Notes: generated from the letters alone by a model not told the origin. A DNA stretch of 64,000 nucleotides from Streptomyces filamentosus (GCF_014654895.1 NZ_BNBE01000001.1:3184501-3248500); one strand, 5' to 3'; shown: positions 8,195 through 15,619, counted from the stretch's first letter. Numbers and translations: made by a program.

Positions 8195-8223
8195 AGTGGC
8201 CCCGGCGGGAAGCCGGGGCCACT
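8195..8223 (-). terminator. Hairpin between lasso precursor and cyclase genes (attenuating terminator)
   Basis: A perfect 11-bp stem (AGTGGCCCCGG 8195-8205, CCGGGGCCACT 8213-8223) with a 7-nt loop starts 9 bp after the precursor stop. In RiPP operons such a structure lets the precursor transcript exceed that of the enzymes, either by partial termination or by protecting the short mRNA's 3' end. Confidence 0.75.
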
Positions 8224-8231
8224 CGACGGGG

Positions 8232-8363
8232 TCAACAGTTGTAGGCGCGCCGCTTGTCCTCGCTCTGGCCGCCGCCCTGGCCCTCGGTCAGTTCGGCGGC
8301 GTCCCCGATGTCGAGGACCTCTGCCTCGGCAGGGGTGTCCTCCGTGTGCGACAGATCGGTCAT
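8232..8363 (-). CDS. Albusnodin-type lasso peptide precursor
   Basis: 43 residues: a 27-residue acidic leader (MTDLSHTED...DAAELTE) and a 16-residue core, GQGGGQSEDKRRAYNC. Thr at -2 of the leader, Gly1 and Asp9 fit a lasso ring closed between Gly1 and Asp9, leaving tail KRRAYNC with Lys10 next to the ring and a free C-terminal Cys. From memory the core equals that of albusnodin, an Nε-acetylated lasso peptide from Streptomyces albus. The leader lacks the usual YxxP recognition motif. An AAAGGA ribosome site lies 7 nt before the ATG at 8363. The same reading frame is open upstream into another small gene (see 8232-8651). Confidence 0.93.
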   Translation of the reverse strand: MTDLSHTEDTPAEAEVLDIGDAAELTEGQGGGQSEDKRRAYNC

Positions 8364-8651
8364 GGCTGTTCCTTTCCGTGGTCGGTCCGTGCGGATCCCG
8401 TTCGTCGGAACGGGACGATCTCCCTCCCCTTCCGCGGGGAGGTCGCGGCCCGGGGCGGGCCGGATGTTGTCGGCCGCCGTGGTCCAGGCGATGCCTGCGG
8501 CGGGTTGGAGGTGTGCGATGCGGAGGAGCCGGCCGTCGTGCCGTTCGTGGACGACGGCCGTCAGCACCCCTTCACCTCCGCTCGCGATGTCGCGGACCCT
8601 TCGGCGGAGGAGAGGGTGCCCCTCCAGCCCTTCCGCGTCCGGCTCGTTCAC
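8232..8651 (-). CDS. Small unknown protein upstream of, and in frame with, the lasso precursor
   Basis: A GTG at 8651-8649 overlaps the TGA of the preceding 48-codon gene (GTGA). About 66 residues look like a real small domain (RRRVRDIASGGEGVLTAVVH, then GIAWTTAADNIRPA), of the short unknown type often found beside Streptomyces GntR genes. There is no stop codon before the lasso ATG at 8363, so full translation would give 139 residues ending in the complete lasso precursor. Whether the ribosome terminates, restarts at 8363 or really makes a fusion is open; the last 30 residues before the ATG are low-complexity. Function unknown. Confidence 0.5.
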   Translation of the reverse strand: MNEPDAEGLEGHPLLRRRVRDIASGGEGVLTAVVHERHDGRLLRIAHLQPAAGIAWTTAADNIRPAPGRDLPAEGEGDRPVPTNGIRTDRPRKGTAMTDLSHTEDTPAEAEVLDIGDAAELTEGQGGGQSEDKRRAYNC

Positions 8652-8794
8652 CGCTCGGGCTCCTCCTCGGCATCGGACCACCGGTCGAGGAAAATCCGCC
8701 ACCCGGCCTCGGCACGGGCTCGGAGGGCCGGGCTCAGGCCTGCCGGTGGCACGGGGGCAGCGGGCTGCGCCGCGTCAGGGTCCGTCGTCTCCAT
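8648..8794 (-). CDS. Small unknown protein, 48 aa
   Basis: ATG at 8794, stop at 8650-8648. The product has a Pro/Ala-rich N-terminus and an amphipathic C-terminus (ALRARAEAGWRIFLDRWSDA, then acidic EEEPER). Its stop overlaps the GTG of the next small gene, so the two are coupled and read into the lasso operon. No ribosome site with normal spacing; the transcript may start at or near the ATG, directly under the repeated GntR-type operator. I do not recognise the family. Confidence 0.55.
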   Translation of the reverse strand: METTDPDAAQPAAPVPPAGLSPALRARAEAGWRIFLDRWSDAEEEPER

Positions 8795-8802
8795 GCCTCA
8801 GA

Positions 8803-8841
8803 CTTTAAGCGCAAGCCGCTTTAAGTGGCAAGCCCTTAAGG
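8803..8841. promoter_or_regulatory. Repeated operator in the divergent lasso/GntR promoter region
   Basis: Two direct repeats, CTTTAAGCGCAAGCC (8803-8817) and CTTTAAGTGGCAAGCC (8819-8834), then CTTAAG (8835-8840), lie in the 112-bp gap between the 48-aa gene (minus) and the UTRA gene (plus). AAGCG and CGCTT also face each other around 8809-8821. It is the most AT-rich spot nearby and the only obvious promoter region for the whole lasso operon. Binding by the adjacent GntR protein is inferred from position and repeat form. Confidence 0.6.
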
Positions 8842-8906
8842 TTGAGCTCGGCTCTTCGGGGGTGAGGAAGTAGGGTCACTGGCAACAGTGAGCTGGAGGT
8901 AGGCAC

Positions 8907-9452
8907 ATGTCGGGCGATGCGTGGATCAGTGAGACCGCGCCGTACCTGGCCCCGCGCGAGCCCGGTCGGAGCGACGCGTGGACCGATGAGGCCGCCCGCC
9001 GGGGGCGTCGTGGTGGCCAGCGGCTTCTCCACGCGGGCGAGGTGGAGGCACCCGAGGCGGTCCGTGTCGCTCTGGGGCTCGCCGAGGGAGAGCGGGTGGT
9101 CGTCAGGCGTCGGTTGATCCTGCTGGACGACCACCCCGTGGAGCTGGCCGACTCCTACTATCCGCTCTCCGTCGCGGGCGGCACGCCCCTCGCGGAGCCG
9201 CGCAAGGTGCCCGGCGGCGCCGTCACCCTGCTCAAGGAGCTGGGGTACACCGGCGCCGAGGTCGTCGAGGACGTGAGCGCCGCCCTGGCCGGCGCGGAGG
9301 AGCGCGGACACCTGGAGCTGGCCGAGGGGAGCGCCGTCCTCCGGCTTCTCCGGCTGACACGGACCGCCGACGGGGTGCCCATGGAGGCGTCCCTGATGAC
9401 CATGCCGGCCGGCAGGCACCTCACGTACCGGCTCGGGAAGCAGGGTGCGTGA
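8907..9452 (+). CDS. UTRA effector-domain protein lacking the GntR HTH
   Basis: 181 residues. The UTRA-type ligand domain (VRRRLILLDDHPVELADSYY ... TPLAEPRKVPGGAVTLLKEL ... ASLMTMPAGRHLTYRL) fills most of the chain. The first ~40 residues (SDAWTDEAARRGRRGGQRLL) are not a winged helix, so it cannot bind DNA by itself in GntR fashion. GGAGGT precedes the ATG. It overlaps the next gene, a complete GntR regulator with a homologous UTRA domain, and may form heterodimers or sense the ligand for it. The pair looks like a tandem duplication followed by HTH loss. Confidence 0.8.
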   Translation: MSGDAWISETAPYLAPREPGRSDAWTDEAARRGRRGGQRLLHAGEVEAPEAVRVALGLAEGERVVVRRRLILLDDHPVELADSYYPLSVAGGTPLAEPRKVPGGAVTLLKELGYTGAEVVEDVSAALAGAEERGHLELAEGSAVLRLLRLTRTADGVPMEASLMTMPAGRHLTYRLGKQGA

Positions 9453-10219
9453 TGGCGAGGGAGATCAAGGACCCGAGATCGCCGCACCAGAAGATCGCGG
9501 CGGAGCTCCGGCGGCGGATCACTCGCGGAGACCTCCTGCCCGGCAGCAAGCTGGGCTCGACGGCCGAACTGATGGAGCAGTACGGCGGCGTGGCCAACAC
9601 GACCGTCCAGAAGGCACTTCAGATGCTGAAGGCCGAGGGGCTCCTCGAAGGGTTGCCGGGCAAAGGCGTGTACGTGCGGCAGCACGCACAGGAATGCGTC
9701 GAACCGGTCGCCTACATGAGGCCGGCGAGGCCGGGCGAGCCCTACCCGTGGGTGTCCGAAGCCGCGAAGCGGCAGCAGGTCGGCAGATCCCGGCTCCTCG
9801 ACGTCGAGGTCGTCGTCCCGCCGGTGGAGGTGGCCGAGGCCCTGCGGCTCGGGGACGGCGAACGGGCCGTGCTCCGCAAGCAGCTCCTGTTCCTGGACGA
9901 GGAGCCGACGGAGCTCGCGCGGTCGTACTACCCGCTGGGTCTGGTCGAGGGCACCGCCGTACTGGAGCGGAAGCTGATCCGGGGAGGTACGCCGGCGCTG
10001 CTCGACTCGATGGGGCTGCCCCCGCGCGAGTTCGTGGACGAGCTGTCGTCCGAGATCCCGACGGAGGAGGAGGTCGTGGCGCTGGAGCTCCCGAAGGACA
10101 TGCCCGTCCTCGTCGCCTTCAGGGTCGTCTACTCCGACGGCGGGCGTCCGATCGAGGCCACGTTGATGACGAAGGCGGCGCACCGGTACCGGATGCGCTA
10201 CCGGCTGCCCGTCCCCTAA
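9452..10219 (+). CDS. GntR-family regulator (HTH + UTRA)
   Basis: 255 residues from the ATG at 9452 (a GTG one codon earlier is also possible); TGATG overlap with the UTRA-only gene. Residues ~10-70 are the GntR winged HTH (SPHQKIAAELRRRITRGDLL, then VANTTVQKALQMLKAEGLLE and GKGVYV); residues ~105-250 are a UTRA domain (ERAVLRKQLLFLDEEPTELA). Such HutC-subfamily proteins repress until a small ligand binds. It most likely binds the repeats at 8803-8841 and so controls the lasso operon and its own gene. Confidence 0.88.
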   Translation: MAREIKDPRSPHQKIAAELRRRITRGDLLPGSKLGSTAELMEQYGGVANTTVQKALQMLKAEGLLEGLPGKGVYVRQHAQECVEPVAYMRPARPGEPYPWVSEAAKRQQVGRSRLLDVEVVVPPVEVAEALRLGDGERAVLRKQLLFLDEEPTELARSYYPLGLVEGTAVLERKLIRGGTPALLDSMGLPPREFVDELSSEIPTEEEVVALELPKDMPVLVAFRVVYSDGGRPIEATLMTKAAHRYRMRYRLPVP

Positions 10220-10377
10220 TCCCGTCCCCTAATCCCGCCCCCTGGCCCCGTCCCTGATCCCTTCCCCTGTTCCCGCCCCACGGCCCCGCCCCGTGCCCCC
10301 GTCCGGAGGCCCCGTGAGGGGATTCCGTATGCGGGGGAGGGGTGTAAGGGCTGCGTAAGGTTCCTCACAGGTGGGGT

Positions 10378-10423
10378 GCCCCTGGTGTGAGTCGCATGGG
10401 TTTCCATGGCTCTGGCCAGGGGC
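10378..10423 (+). terminator. Possible terminator after the GntR gene
   Basis: GCCCCTGG (10378-10385) pairs with CCAGGGGC (10416-10423) around a loop that itself contains CATGG...CCATG (10395-10408), followed by a T-rich CTTTCTGCGTTTC. Placed 160 bp after the GntR stop and 90 bp before the leader peptide. Confidence 0.4.
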
Positions 10424-10458
10424 TTTCTGCGTTTCGGTCGGGGGTGGCCGGTTCCTGC

Positions 10459-10488
10459 CCTCAAAGAACAGCTTTGAGGTTCTCAAAG
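10459..10488 (+). promoter_or_regulatory. Inverted-repeat operator before the Cys leader peptide
   Basis: CCTCAAAG (10459-10466) and CTTTGAGG (10472-10479) are a perfect inverted repeat with a 5-nt spacer; a third half-site CTCAAAG follows at 10482-10488. It ends 22 bp before the leader peptide ATG in an AT-rich pocket, so it likely overlaps the symporter promoter. The binding protein is unknown. Confidence 0.5.
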
Positions 10489-10510
10489 TTCAAGTGTTAA
10501 CGTATCGGCC

Positions 10511-10618
10511 ATGACGACAGCAGTGCGCCTCTCTCACGCCCCGGGCACCCCGCTCGTGGCGCGCCTGCACGTCGACCTCTGCCGCTGTATGTCCGCGGTC
10601 TGTTGCCGCGTGCTCTGA
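10511..10618 (+). CDS. Cysteine-rich leader peptide (putative attenuator uORF)
   Basis: 35 codons from the ATG at 10511, ending VDLCRCMSAVCCRVL before the TGA at 10618. Four Cys codons fall in the last 12 positions. Streptomyces have a family of short putative leader peptides of the form (V)SRRHVDLxRxxSxxC upstream of sulfur-metabolism genes, and this one keeps the LHVDLCRCMSAVC core. Ribosome stalling when Cys-tRNA is scarce would alter folding of the 90 nt to the symporter start. This points to cysteine-responsive expression of the next gene; the mechanism is inferred. Confidence 0.75.
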   Translation: MTTAVRLSHAPGTPLVARLHVDLCRCMSAVCCRVL

Positions 10619-10707
10619 CCCGGCATCATGCAGCGGCCCGCGTGAAAGCGTGTGTGTGCCGCACCCCCGTCCCCGTATTCCCCCCGATACGCATCTGTGG
10701 AGTGCCC

Positions 10708-12039
10708 GTGTCCGCGTCCGCCACCGAGGCCAAGCCCTCGTCCCGGATACCCAAGGTCCCCTTCTGGGCCCAGATCGTCGCCGGTCTCGTGCTCGGCGTC
10801 CTGCTGGGCTGGATCGCCCGCAGCCAGGACGTCGCCTGGCTCAAGGAGACCCTGATCCAGGTCGGCGGCATCTTCGTCCAGCTGCTGAAGCTGGCCGTCG
10901 CCCCGCTCGTGTTCTTCGCGATCCTGGTCTCGATCACCAACCTCCGGAAGGTCAACAACGCGGCCCGCCTCGCCGCCCAGACCCTCCTCTGGTTCATGAT
11001 CACCTCGCTCGTCGCGGTCGCCATCGGCATCACGATCGGCCTGGTCACCAACCCCGGCGCCGGCACCGGCCTCACGCCCGCCGACGGCAAGGCCCCCGAG
11101 GGCCAGGGCAGCTGGATCGACTTCCTCACCGGCATCATCCCGACGGACGTCATCACGCCGTTCACCGAGCTGAACGTCCTCCAGATCGTCTTCATGGCCG
11201 CCGTCGCCGGCATCGCCGCCCTCCAGCTCGGCGAGAAGGCCCAGCCGATCCTCTCCCTCTCCGAGTCGATCCTGGAGCTGCTCCAGAAGGCCCTGTGGTG
11301 GGTCATCCGCCTCGCCCCGATCGGCACCGCCGGCCTCATCGGCAAGGCGATCGTCAACTACGGCTGGGACCTCCTCGGCAAGTACGCGACCTTCACCGCC
11401 GACGTCTACATCGGCTGCGCCCTGGTCCTCTTCGGCGTCTACCCGCTGCTGCTCGCGACCGTCGCCAAGGTGAACCCGGTCCAGTTCTTCAAGGGCGCCT
11501 GGCCCGCCATCCAGCTGGCCTTCGTCTCCCGCTCCTCGGTCGGCACCATGCCGGTCACCCAGCGCGTCACCGAGCGCCTCGGCGTCCCGAAGGAGTACGC
11601 CTCCTTCGCCGTCCCGTTCGGCGCCACCACCAAGATGGACGGCTGCGCCGCGATCTACCCGGCGCTCGCCGCGATCTTCATCGCGCAGATCTTCGACGTC
11701 CAGCTGGGCGTCAAGGAGTACCTGCTCATCGCCTTCGTCTCGGTGATCGGCTCCGCCGCCACCGCCGGCCTCACCGGTGCCACGGTCATGCTGACGCTGA
11801 CCCTCTCCACCCTGGGCCTCCCGCTGGAGGGCGTCGGCCTGCTCATGGCGATCGACCCGATCCTCGACATGATCCGGACCGCCACCAACGTCGCCGGCCA
11901 GGCGCTCGTCCCGGTGATCGTCTCCGCCCGCGAGAAGATCCTCGACCTCACCGCGTACGAGAACGCCTCGGCGTCCCCGATCGACGGCCCCGAGGACACC
12001 CGCGAGGCCGCCCCGGAGAAGGTCGCGGTCGCTGCCTGA
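10708..12039 (+). CDS. DAACS-family cation symporter, possibly for cystine
   Basis: 443 residues with about eight membrane helices and the two re-entrant loops of the dicarboxylate/amino acid:cation symporter family. Visible motifs are AFVSRSSVGTMPVT (hairpin 1 serine-rich motif), FGATTKMDGCA (TM7-type NMDGT-like motif) and AIDPILDMIRTATNV (TM8 region). The GTG at 10708 has GGAG 6 nt upstream. Annotation pipelines would say glutamate/dicarboxylate; the RSS motif and the cysteine-rich leader peptide 90 bp upstream make an L-cystine importer of the TcyP type attractive. Substrate is inference. Confidence 0.85.
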   Translation: MSASATEAKPSSRIPKVPFWAQIVAGLVLGVLLGWIARSQDVAWLKETLIQVGGIFVQLLKLAVAPLVFFAILVSITNLRKVNNAARLAAQTLLWFMITSLVAVAIGITIGLVTNPGAGTGLTPADGKAPEGQGSWIDFLTGIIPTDVITPFTELNVLQIVFMAAVAGIAALQLGEKAQPILSLSESILELLQKALWWVIRLAPIGTAGLIGKAIVNYGWDLLGKYATFTADVYIGCALVLFGVYPLLLATVAKVNPVQFFKGAWPAIQLAFVSRSSVGTMPVTQRVTERLGVPKEYASFAVPFGATTKMDGCAAIYPALAAIFIAQIFDVQLGVKEYLLIAFVSVIGSAATAGLTGATVMLTLTLSTLGLPLEGVGLLMAIDPILDMIRTATNVAGQALVPVIVSAREKILDLTAYENASASPIDGPEDTREAAPEKVAVAA

Positions 12040-12147
12040 CCCCGTCCCCCGACGCCTGCGTGCCCCTCGCCCCCGTCCGGGCGGGGGGCACGTAGGCTTT
12101 CGCGGACGACTCGGCGATCGATCTTGGAAGCGGGGCGGAGAAGACGC

Positions 12148-12783
12148 GTGGCGGGGACCAAGAGGCTGCCGCGGGCCGTGCGGGAGCGGCAGATGCTGGA
12201 CGCCGCCGTGGCCTGCTTCGCGCGGCAGGGGTACCAGGCGGCGTCGATGGACGAGATCGCCGAGCTCGCGGGGGTGTCGAAGCCGCTCGTCTACCTGTAC
12301 CTGAACTCCAAGGAGGAGCTCTTCACCGCCTGCATCCGGCGGGAGGCGCAGGCGCTGCTCGCCGCGGTCGCCGAGGTCGTGACCGACGTGTCGGTGCCGC
12401 CGGACGAGCGGCTGTGGGCGGGGCTCCTCGCCTTCTTCGAGCACACCGCGGGCCACCCGGACGCCTGGGCGGTGCTCAGCCGGCACGCGCGGACGCAGGG
12501 CGAGCCGTTCGCGACGGAGGCGGCGCGGATGCGGGAGGAGATCGCCGACTTCGTGACCGGCCTGATCGGGGAGGCCGCGCGGGCGGCCCACGGGCCGGTC
12601 GAGATCGGCCCGCGCGACGTGGCGGCGCTGGCGCAGGCGCTGGTGGGCTCCGCCGAGTCGCTGGCGACCTGGGCCAACGGGACGCCGGGGGCGACGGCCC
12701 GGGAGGCGGCGGCCACGCTGATGAACTTCGCCTGGTCCGGGCTCGGGAACCTCATGAAAAACGAGCGATGGTCTCCCCGCTGA
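12148..12783 (+). CDS. TetR-family regulator
   Basis: 211 residues from the GTG at 12148 (a TTG at 12124 is also in frame but has no ribosome site). The HTH is at about 14-60 (MLDAAVACFARQGYQAASMD, then GVSKPLVYLYLNSKEELF). The rest is an all-helical ligand domain. It stands 108 bp after the symporter on the same strand and 288 bp before a long-chain acyl-CoA ligase; a TTAC/GTAA repeat directly after its stop suggests it regulates that ligase. Confidence 0.85.
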   Translation: MAGTKRLPRAVRERQMLDAAVACFARQGYQAASMDEIAELAGVSKPLVYLYLNSKEELFTACIRREAQALLAAVAEVVTDVSVPPDERLWAGLLAFFEHTAGHPDAWAVLSRHARTQGEPFATEAARMREEIADFVTGLIGEAARAAHGPVEIGPRDVAALAQALVGSAESLATWANGTPGATAREAAATLMNFAWSGLGNLMKNERWSPR

Positions 12784-12784
12784 G

Positions 12785-12806
12785 CCTTACCGCGCAGTAA
12801 GGTTAC
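12785..12806 (+). promoter_or_regulatory. TTAC/GTAA operator-like repeats upstream of the acyl-CoA ligase
   Basis: CCTTAC (12785-12790) and GTAAGG (12797-12802) form a 6-bp inverted repeat, and GTAA/TTAC recurs at 12797-12806, giving three alternating half-sites. It begins 2 bp after the TetR stop codon. A TetR-type operator is inferred. Confidence 0.45.
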
Positions 12807-12861
12807 CCGCTAGTCAAGACGGCGCCCCCGCGCGCCGCCCCTCCCGCCGTGCCGGGGCGCC

Positions 12862-12990
12862 CCGCCGTACCCGCGCCACCGCCGTACCCGCGCCCCACCG
12901 CCGTACCCGCCCCACCGCGCCACCCCGCCGCGCTCCCGGCCTCCGCCGGGGCCCGCGCCACCGCCGTACCCGCCCCACCGCCGTACCCCC
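12862..12990 (+). repeat. Degenerate minisatellite, core CCGCCGTACCCGC
   Basis: The core CCGCCGTACCC appears at 12862, 12879, 12898, 12961 and 12978 with spacings of 17-19 bp and one 63-bp interruption. It fills most of the 288-bp gap between the TetR and ligase genes. It looks like slippage-prone GC-rich sequence rather than a protein-coding or CRISPR repeat. Confidence 0.6.
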
Positions 12991-13071
12991 ACCGCGCCAC
13001 CCCGCTCCGCCGCACTTCTGCTCCACGACGCACGACCTTTCGTTCATCGCGCAGAACCGAGGAGCCGCCCC

Positions 13072-14952
13072 GTGCCGCCCGATCCCGCCGCCGTCCCCGC
13101 CGCCCCCGTCCTGACCCTCGTCGACGGCCGGGTGCGGGAGGTCTCCGTCCCGGCGCTCGTGCCCCGGGTGGACCGCGGCTCGCTCGCGGACCTGCCGTAC
13201 GACAACGCCCGGCAGGAGCCGGACGCGGTGGTCTTCTCCCGGAAGGACGCGGCGGGGCAGTGGCAGGACGTCACCGCCGCCCGCTTCGCCGCCGACGTGC
13301 ACGCCGTCGCCAAGGGGCTCGTCGCGCACGGGCTCGGACCCGGCGACCGGCTCGCGCTGATGGCCAGGACCACCTACGAGTGGACGCTGCTCGACTTCGC
13401 GGCCTGGGCCGCCGGGCTGGTCACCGTCCCCGTCCACCCGACCTCCTCCGCCTTCCAGACCCGCTGGATCCTCCAGGACTCGGGGGCCGTCGCCTGCGTC
13501 GTCGAGGACGCGGACCAGGCGCGGACCGTCTCCGCCGAACGCCGGCAGCTGCCCGGCCTCGCCCACCTGTGGGTGATCGACGCAGGCGCGGTCGAGCAGC
13601 TGCGCAGGGCGGGGGCGCGGGTCCCGGACGAGGCGGTGACGGCCCGGCGCGGACTGCTCACCCCCGGTGCGCTCGCCACCCTCGTCTACACCTCGGGCAC
13701 CACGGGCCGCCCCAAGGGCTGCGCCCTCACCCACGCCAACTTCTTCGCCGAGGTCGACAACGCGGTCCGCCTCCTGCACCCGGTCTTCGCCCCCGAGGGC
13801 GGCGAACCGCCGTCCACGCTGCTCTTCCTGCCCCTCTCGCACGTCTTCGGCCGGATGGTGGCGGTGGGCTGCGTCCGGGCGCGGGTACGGGTCGGGCACG
13901 CGCCGTCGGTGGAGGGCGAGGCGCTCCTCGACGACCTGGCGGCCTTCCGGCCGACGTTCCTGCTCGCGATCCCGTACGTGATGGAGAAGGTCCACGACCG
14001 GGCCCGGGCCGCCGCCGAACGCGCCGGGAGGGGCGCCGCCTTCGACCGCGCGGCCCGCGCCGCCCGCCGCTTCGGCGCCACGGACGCGCCCTCGCTCTCC
14101 GCGCGGGCCGCGCGCGCCCTCTACGACCCGCTGGTCTACCGCCGGATCCGGGCCGCGCTCGGCGGGCGCGTGCGGTACGTGATCTGCGGCGGCTCGCCGC
14201 TGGGCGTGCGGCTCGCGGAGTTCTTCCGGGGCGCGGGCGTCGAGGTCTTCGAGGGGTACGGCCTGACGGAGACGACCGCCGCGTCCACGGTCACCCCGCC
14301 GCTCGCGCCGCGCACCGGCACGGTGGGCCTGCCGCTGCCGGGCACCGGGGTGCGGATCGCCGCCGACGGGGAGGTGTGGCTGCGCGGCCCGCACGTCTTC
14401 GCCGGCTACTGGGACGCGCGGCGCGGCACCGCGGTCCCGTACACGGACGACGGCTGGTTCCCCACCGGCGACCTCGGCGACCTCGACGGCGACGGCTACC
14501 TCACGATCACCGGCCGCAAGAAGGACCTCCTGGTCACCTCGGCCGGCAAGAACGTCGCCCCGGCCCCGCTGGAGGACCGGCTGCGCGCCCACCCGCTGGT
14601 CGCCCAGTGCATGGTGGTCGGCGACGACCGCCCGTACGTCTGCGCCCTCGTCGTCCTGGACCACGAGGGCCTCGCCCACTGGCGGCGGATGCGCCGCAAG
14701 GACCACCTGGCCCTGTGGGAGCTGGCCCGGGACCGGGAGCTCCTGGCGGTGGTGCAGAAGGCCGTCGACGACGCCAACCGCCTGGTCTCCCGGGCCGAGT
14801 CGATCCGCGCCTTCCGCGTCCTGACCACCGAGTTCTCCGAGGCCTCGGGCCACCTCACCCCCTCCCTGAAGCTCCGGCGGCGGGCGGTCCTGCGGGACTT
14901 CGCGCGCGAGATCGAGGAGCTGTACGAGGACGGCGGGAGGTACGCGGAGTAG
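13072..14952 (+). CDS. Long-chain fatty-acid--CoA ligase (FadD15-like AMP-forming)
   Basis: 626 residues; GTG start with GAGGAG 10 nt upstream. ANL-superfamily motifs in order: A3 LVYTSGTTGRPKGC (~204-217), A5 GYGLTETTAAS, A7 WFPTGDLGD, A8 GRKKDLLVTSAGKNVAP and a C-terminal lid. The GRKKDLLVTSAGKNVAP form is typical of membrane-associated long-chain ligases. It activates free fatty acids to acyl-CoA with ATP. It has no CTGACG operator, so it is probably not part of that regulon, and may answer to the TetR gene upstream. Confidence 0.88.
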   Translation: MPPDPAAVPAAPVLTLVDGRVREVSVPALVPRVDRGSLADLPYDNARQEPDAVVFSRKDAAGQWQDVTAARFAADVHAVAKGLVAHGLGPGDRLALMARTTYEWTLLDFAAWAAGLVTVPVHPTSSAFQTRWILQDSGAVACVVEDADQARTVSAERRQLPGLAHLWVIDAGAVEQLRRAGARVPDEAVTARRGLLTPGALATLVYTSGTTGRPKGCALTHANFFAEVDNAVRLLHPVFAPEGGEPPSTLLFLPLSHVFGRMVAVGCVRARVRVGHAPSVEGEALLDDLAAFRPTFLLAIPYVMEKVHDRARAAAERAGRGAAFDRAARAARRFGATDAPSLSARAARALYDPLVYRRIRAALGGRVRYVICGGSPLGVRLAEFFRGAGVEVFEGYGLTETTAASTVTPPLAPRTGTVGLPLPGTGVRIAADGEVWLRGPHVFAGYWDARRGTAVPYTDDGWFPTGDLGDLDGDGYLTITGRKKDLLVTSAGKNVAPAPLEDRLRAHPLVAQCMVVGDDRPYVCALVVLDHEGLAHWRRMRRKDHLALWELARDRELLAVVQKAVDDANRLVSRAESIRAFRVLTTEFSEASGHLTPSLKLRRRAVLRDFAREIEELYEDGGRYAE

Positions 14953-14965
14953 GCGCCGGCTCCCG

Positions 14966-15619
14966 TCAGGGCCACAGGAGTTCGCGGGTCCAGGCGTCGC
15001 CCTCGCGGCGGTAGCGGAGGCGGAGGTGGCGGCGGCGGGCGTCGCCCTGGAAGAACTCGACCTCGGTGGGGGCGAGGACGTACAGGGTCCAGGTGGGGGC
15101 GTCGGCGGCCGGGTCGGCCTCGGCGCGGGCCCAGGCGGCGGCGCTCGCCTCGGCGAGGGCCTCCGGGGAGTCCAGGGGCTCGCTCTGCCGGCCGGTGAGG
15201 GCGGCGGCGAGGGCGCCGGTGGTGCGGGCGTGGAGGTCGGCGTACGCCTCCTCGCGGCTCGCGGTGCCGACGGGGCCGCGGACCCGGACCTGGCGGCCCC
15301 GCACCGGCCAGTAGAAGCCGAGGGCGGCCTCGGGGCGGGCCGCGAGCTGGCGGCCCTTGGCGCTGGTGGCGTGCGAGGCGAAGTGCCAGCCGCGGGCGTC
15401 GGCGTCGTGCAGCATGACGGTGCGGACGTCGGGGCGGCCGTCCGCGCCGGCCGTGGCGAGCGAGGGCGTGTGCGGCTCGGTCTGCCCGGCGGCGACGGCG
15501 TCGAGGAACCAGGCGTGGAAGAGCGCGAGGGGCTCCTCGGGGGCCGTCGCCGGGTCGAAGGGGGGCAGCTCGGTGTCCCAGACGCGCAGCGAGCGCAGGG
15601 CGTGGTGGAAGTCGCTCAT
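14966..15619 (-). CDS. Pyridoxamine 5'-phosphate oxidase-family protein
   Basis: 217 residues from the ATG at 15619. FMN-binding split-barrel features of PdxH-like proteins: PDVRTVMLHDADARGWHFASHATSAKG (~62-88), EAALGFYWPVRGRQVRVRGP (~95-114) and the C-terminal dimerisation segment DARRRHLRLRYRREGDAWTRELLWP replacing the RLH...R...W...LAP end of true PdxH. It may oxidise pyridoxamine phosphate, or be an FMN/F420 reductase of the same fold. It lies 80 bp downstream of the thiolase-like gene on the same strand and may be cotranscribed. Confidence 0.8.
   Translation of the reverse strand: MSDFHHALRSLRVWDTELPPFDPATAPEEPLALFHAWFLDAVAAGQTEPHTPSLATAGADGRPDVRTVMLHDADARGWHFASHATSAKGRQLAARPEAALGFYWPVRGRQVRVRGPVGTASREEAYADLHARTTGALAAALTGRQSEPLDSPEALAEASAAAWARAEADPAADAPTWTLYVLAPTEVEFFQGDARRRHLRLRYRREGDAWTRELLWP

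Noticed and set aside
12862-12990. CRISPR-like array
   Set aside because: Repeats are 11-13 bp with 4-6 bp gaps and no unique spacers or cas genes.
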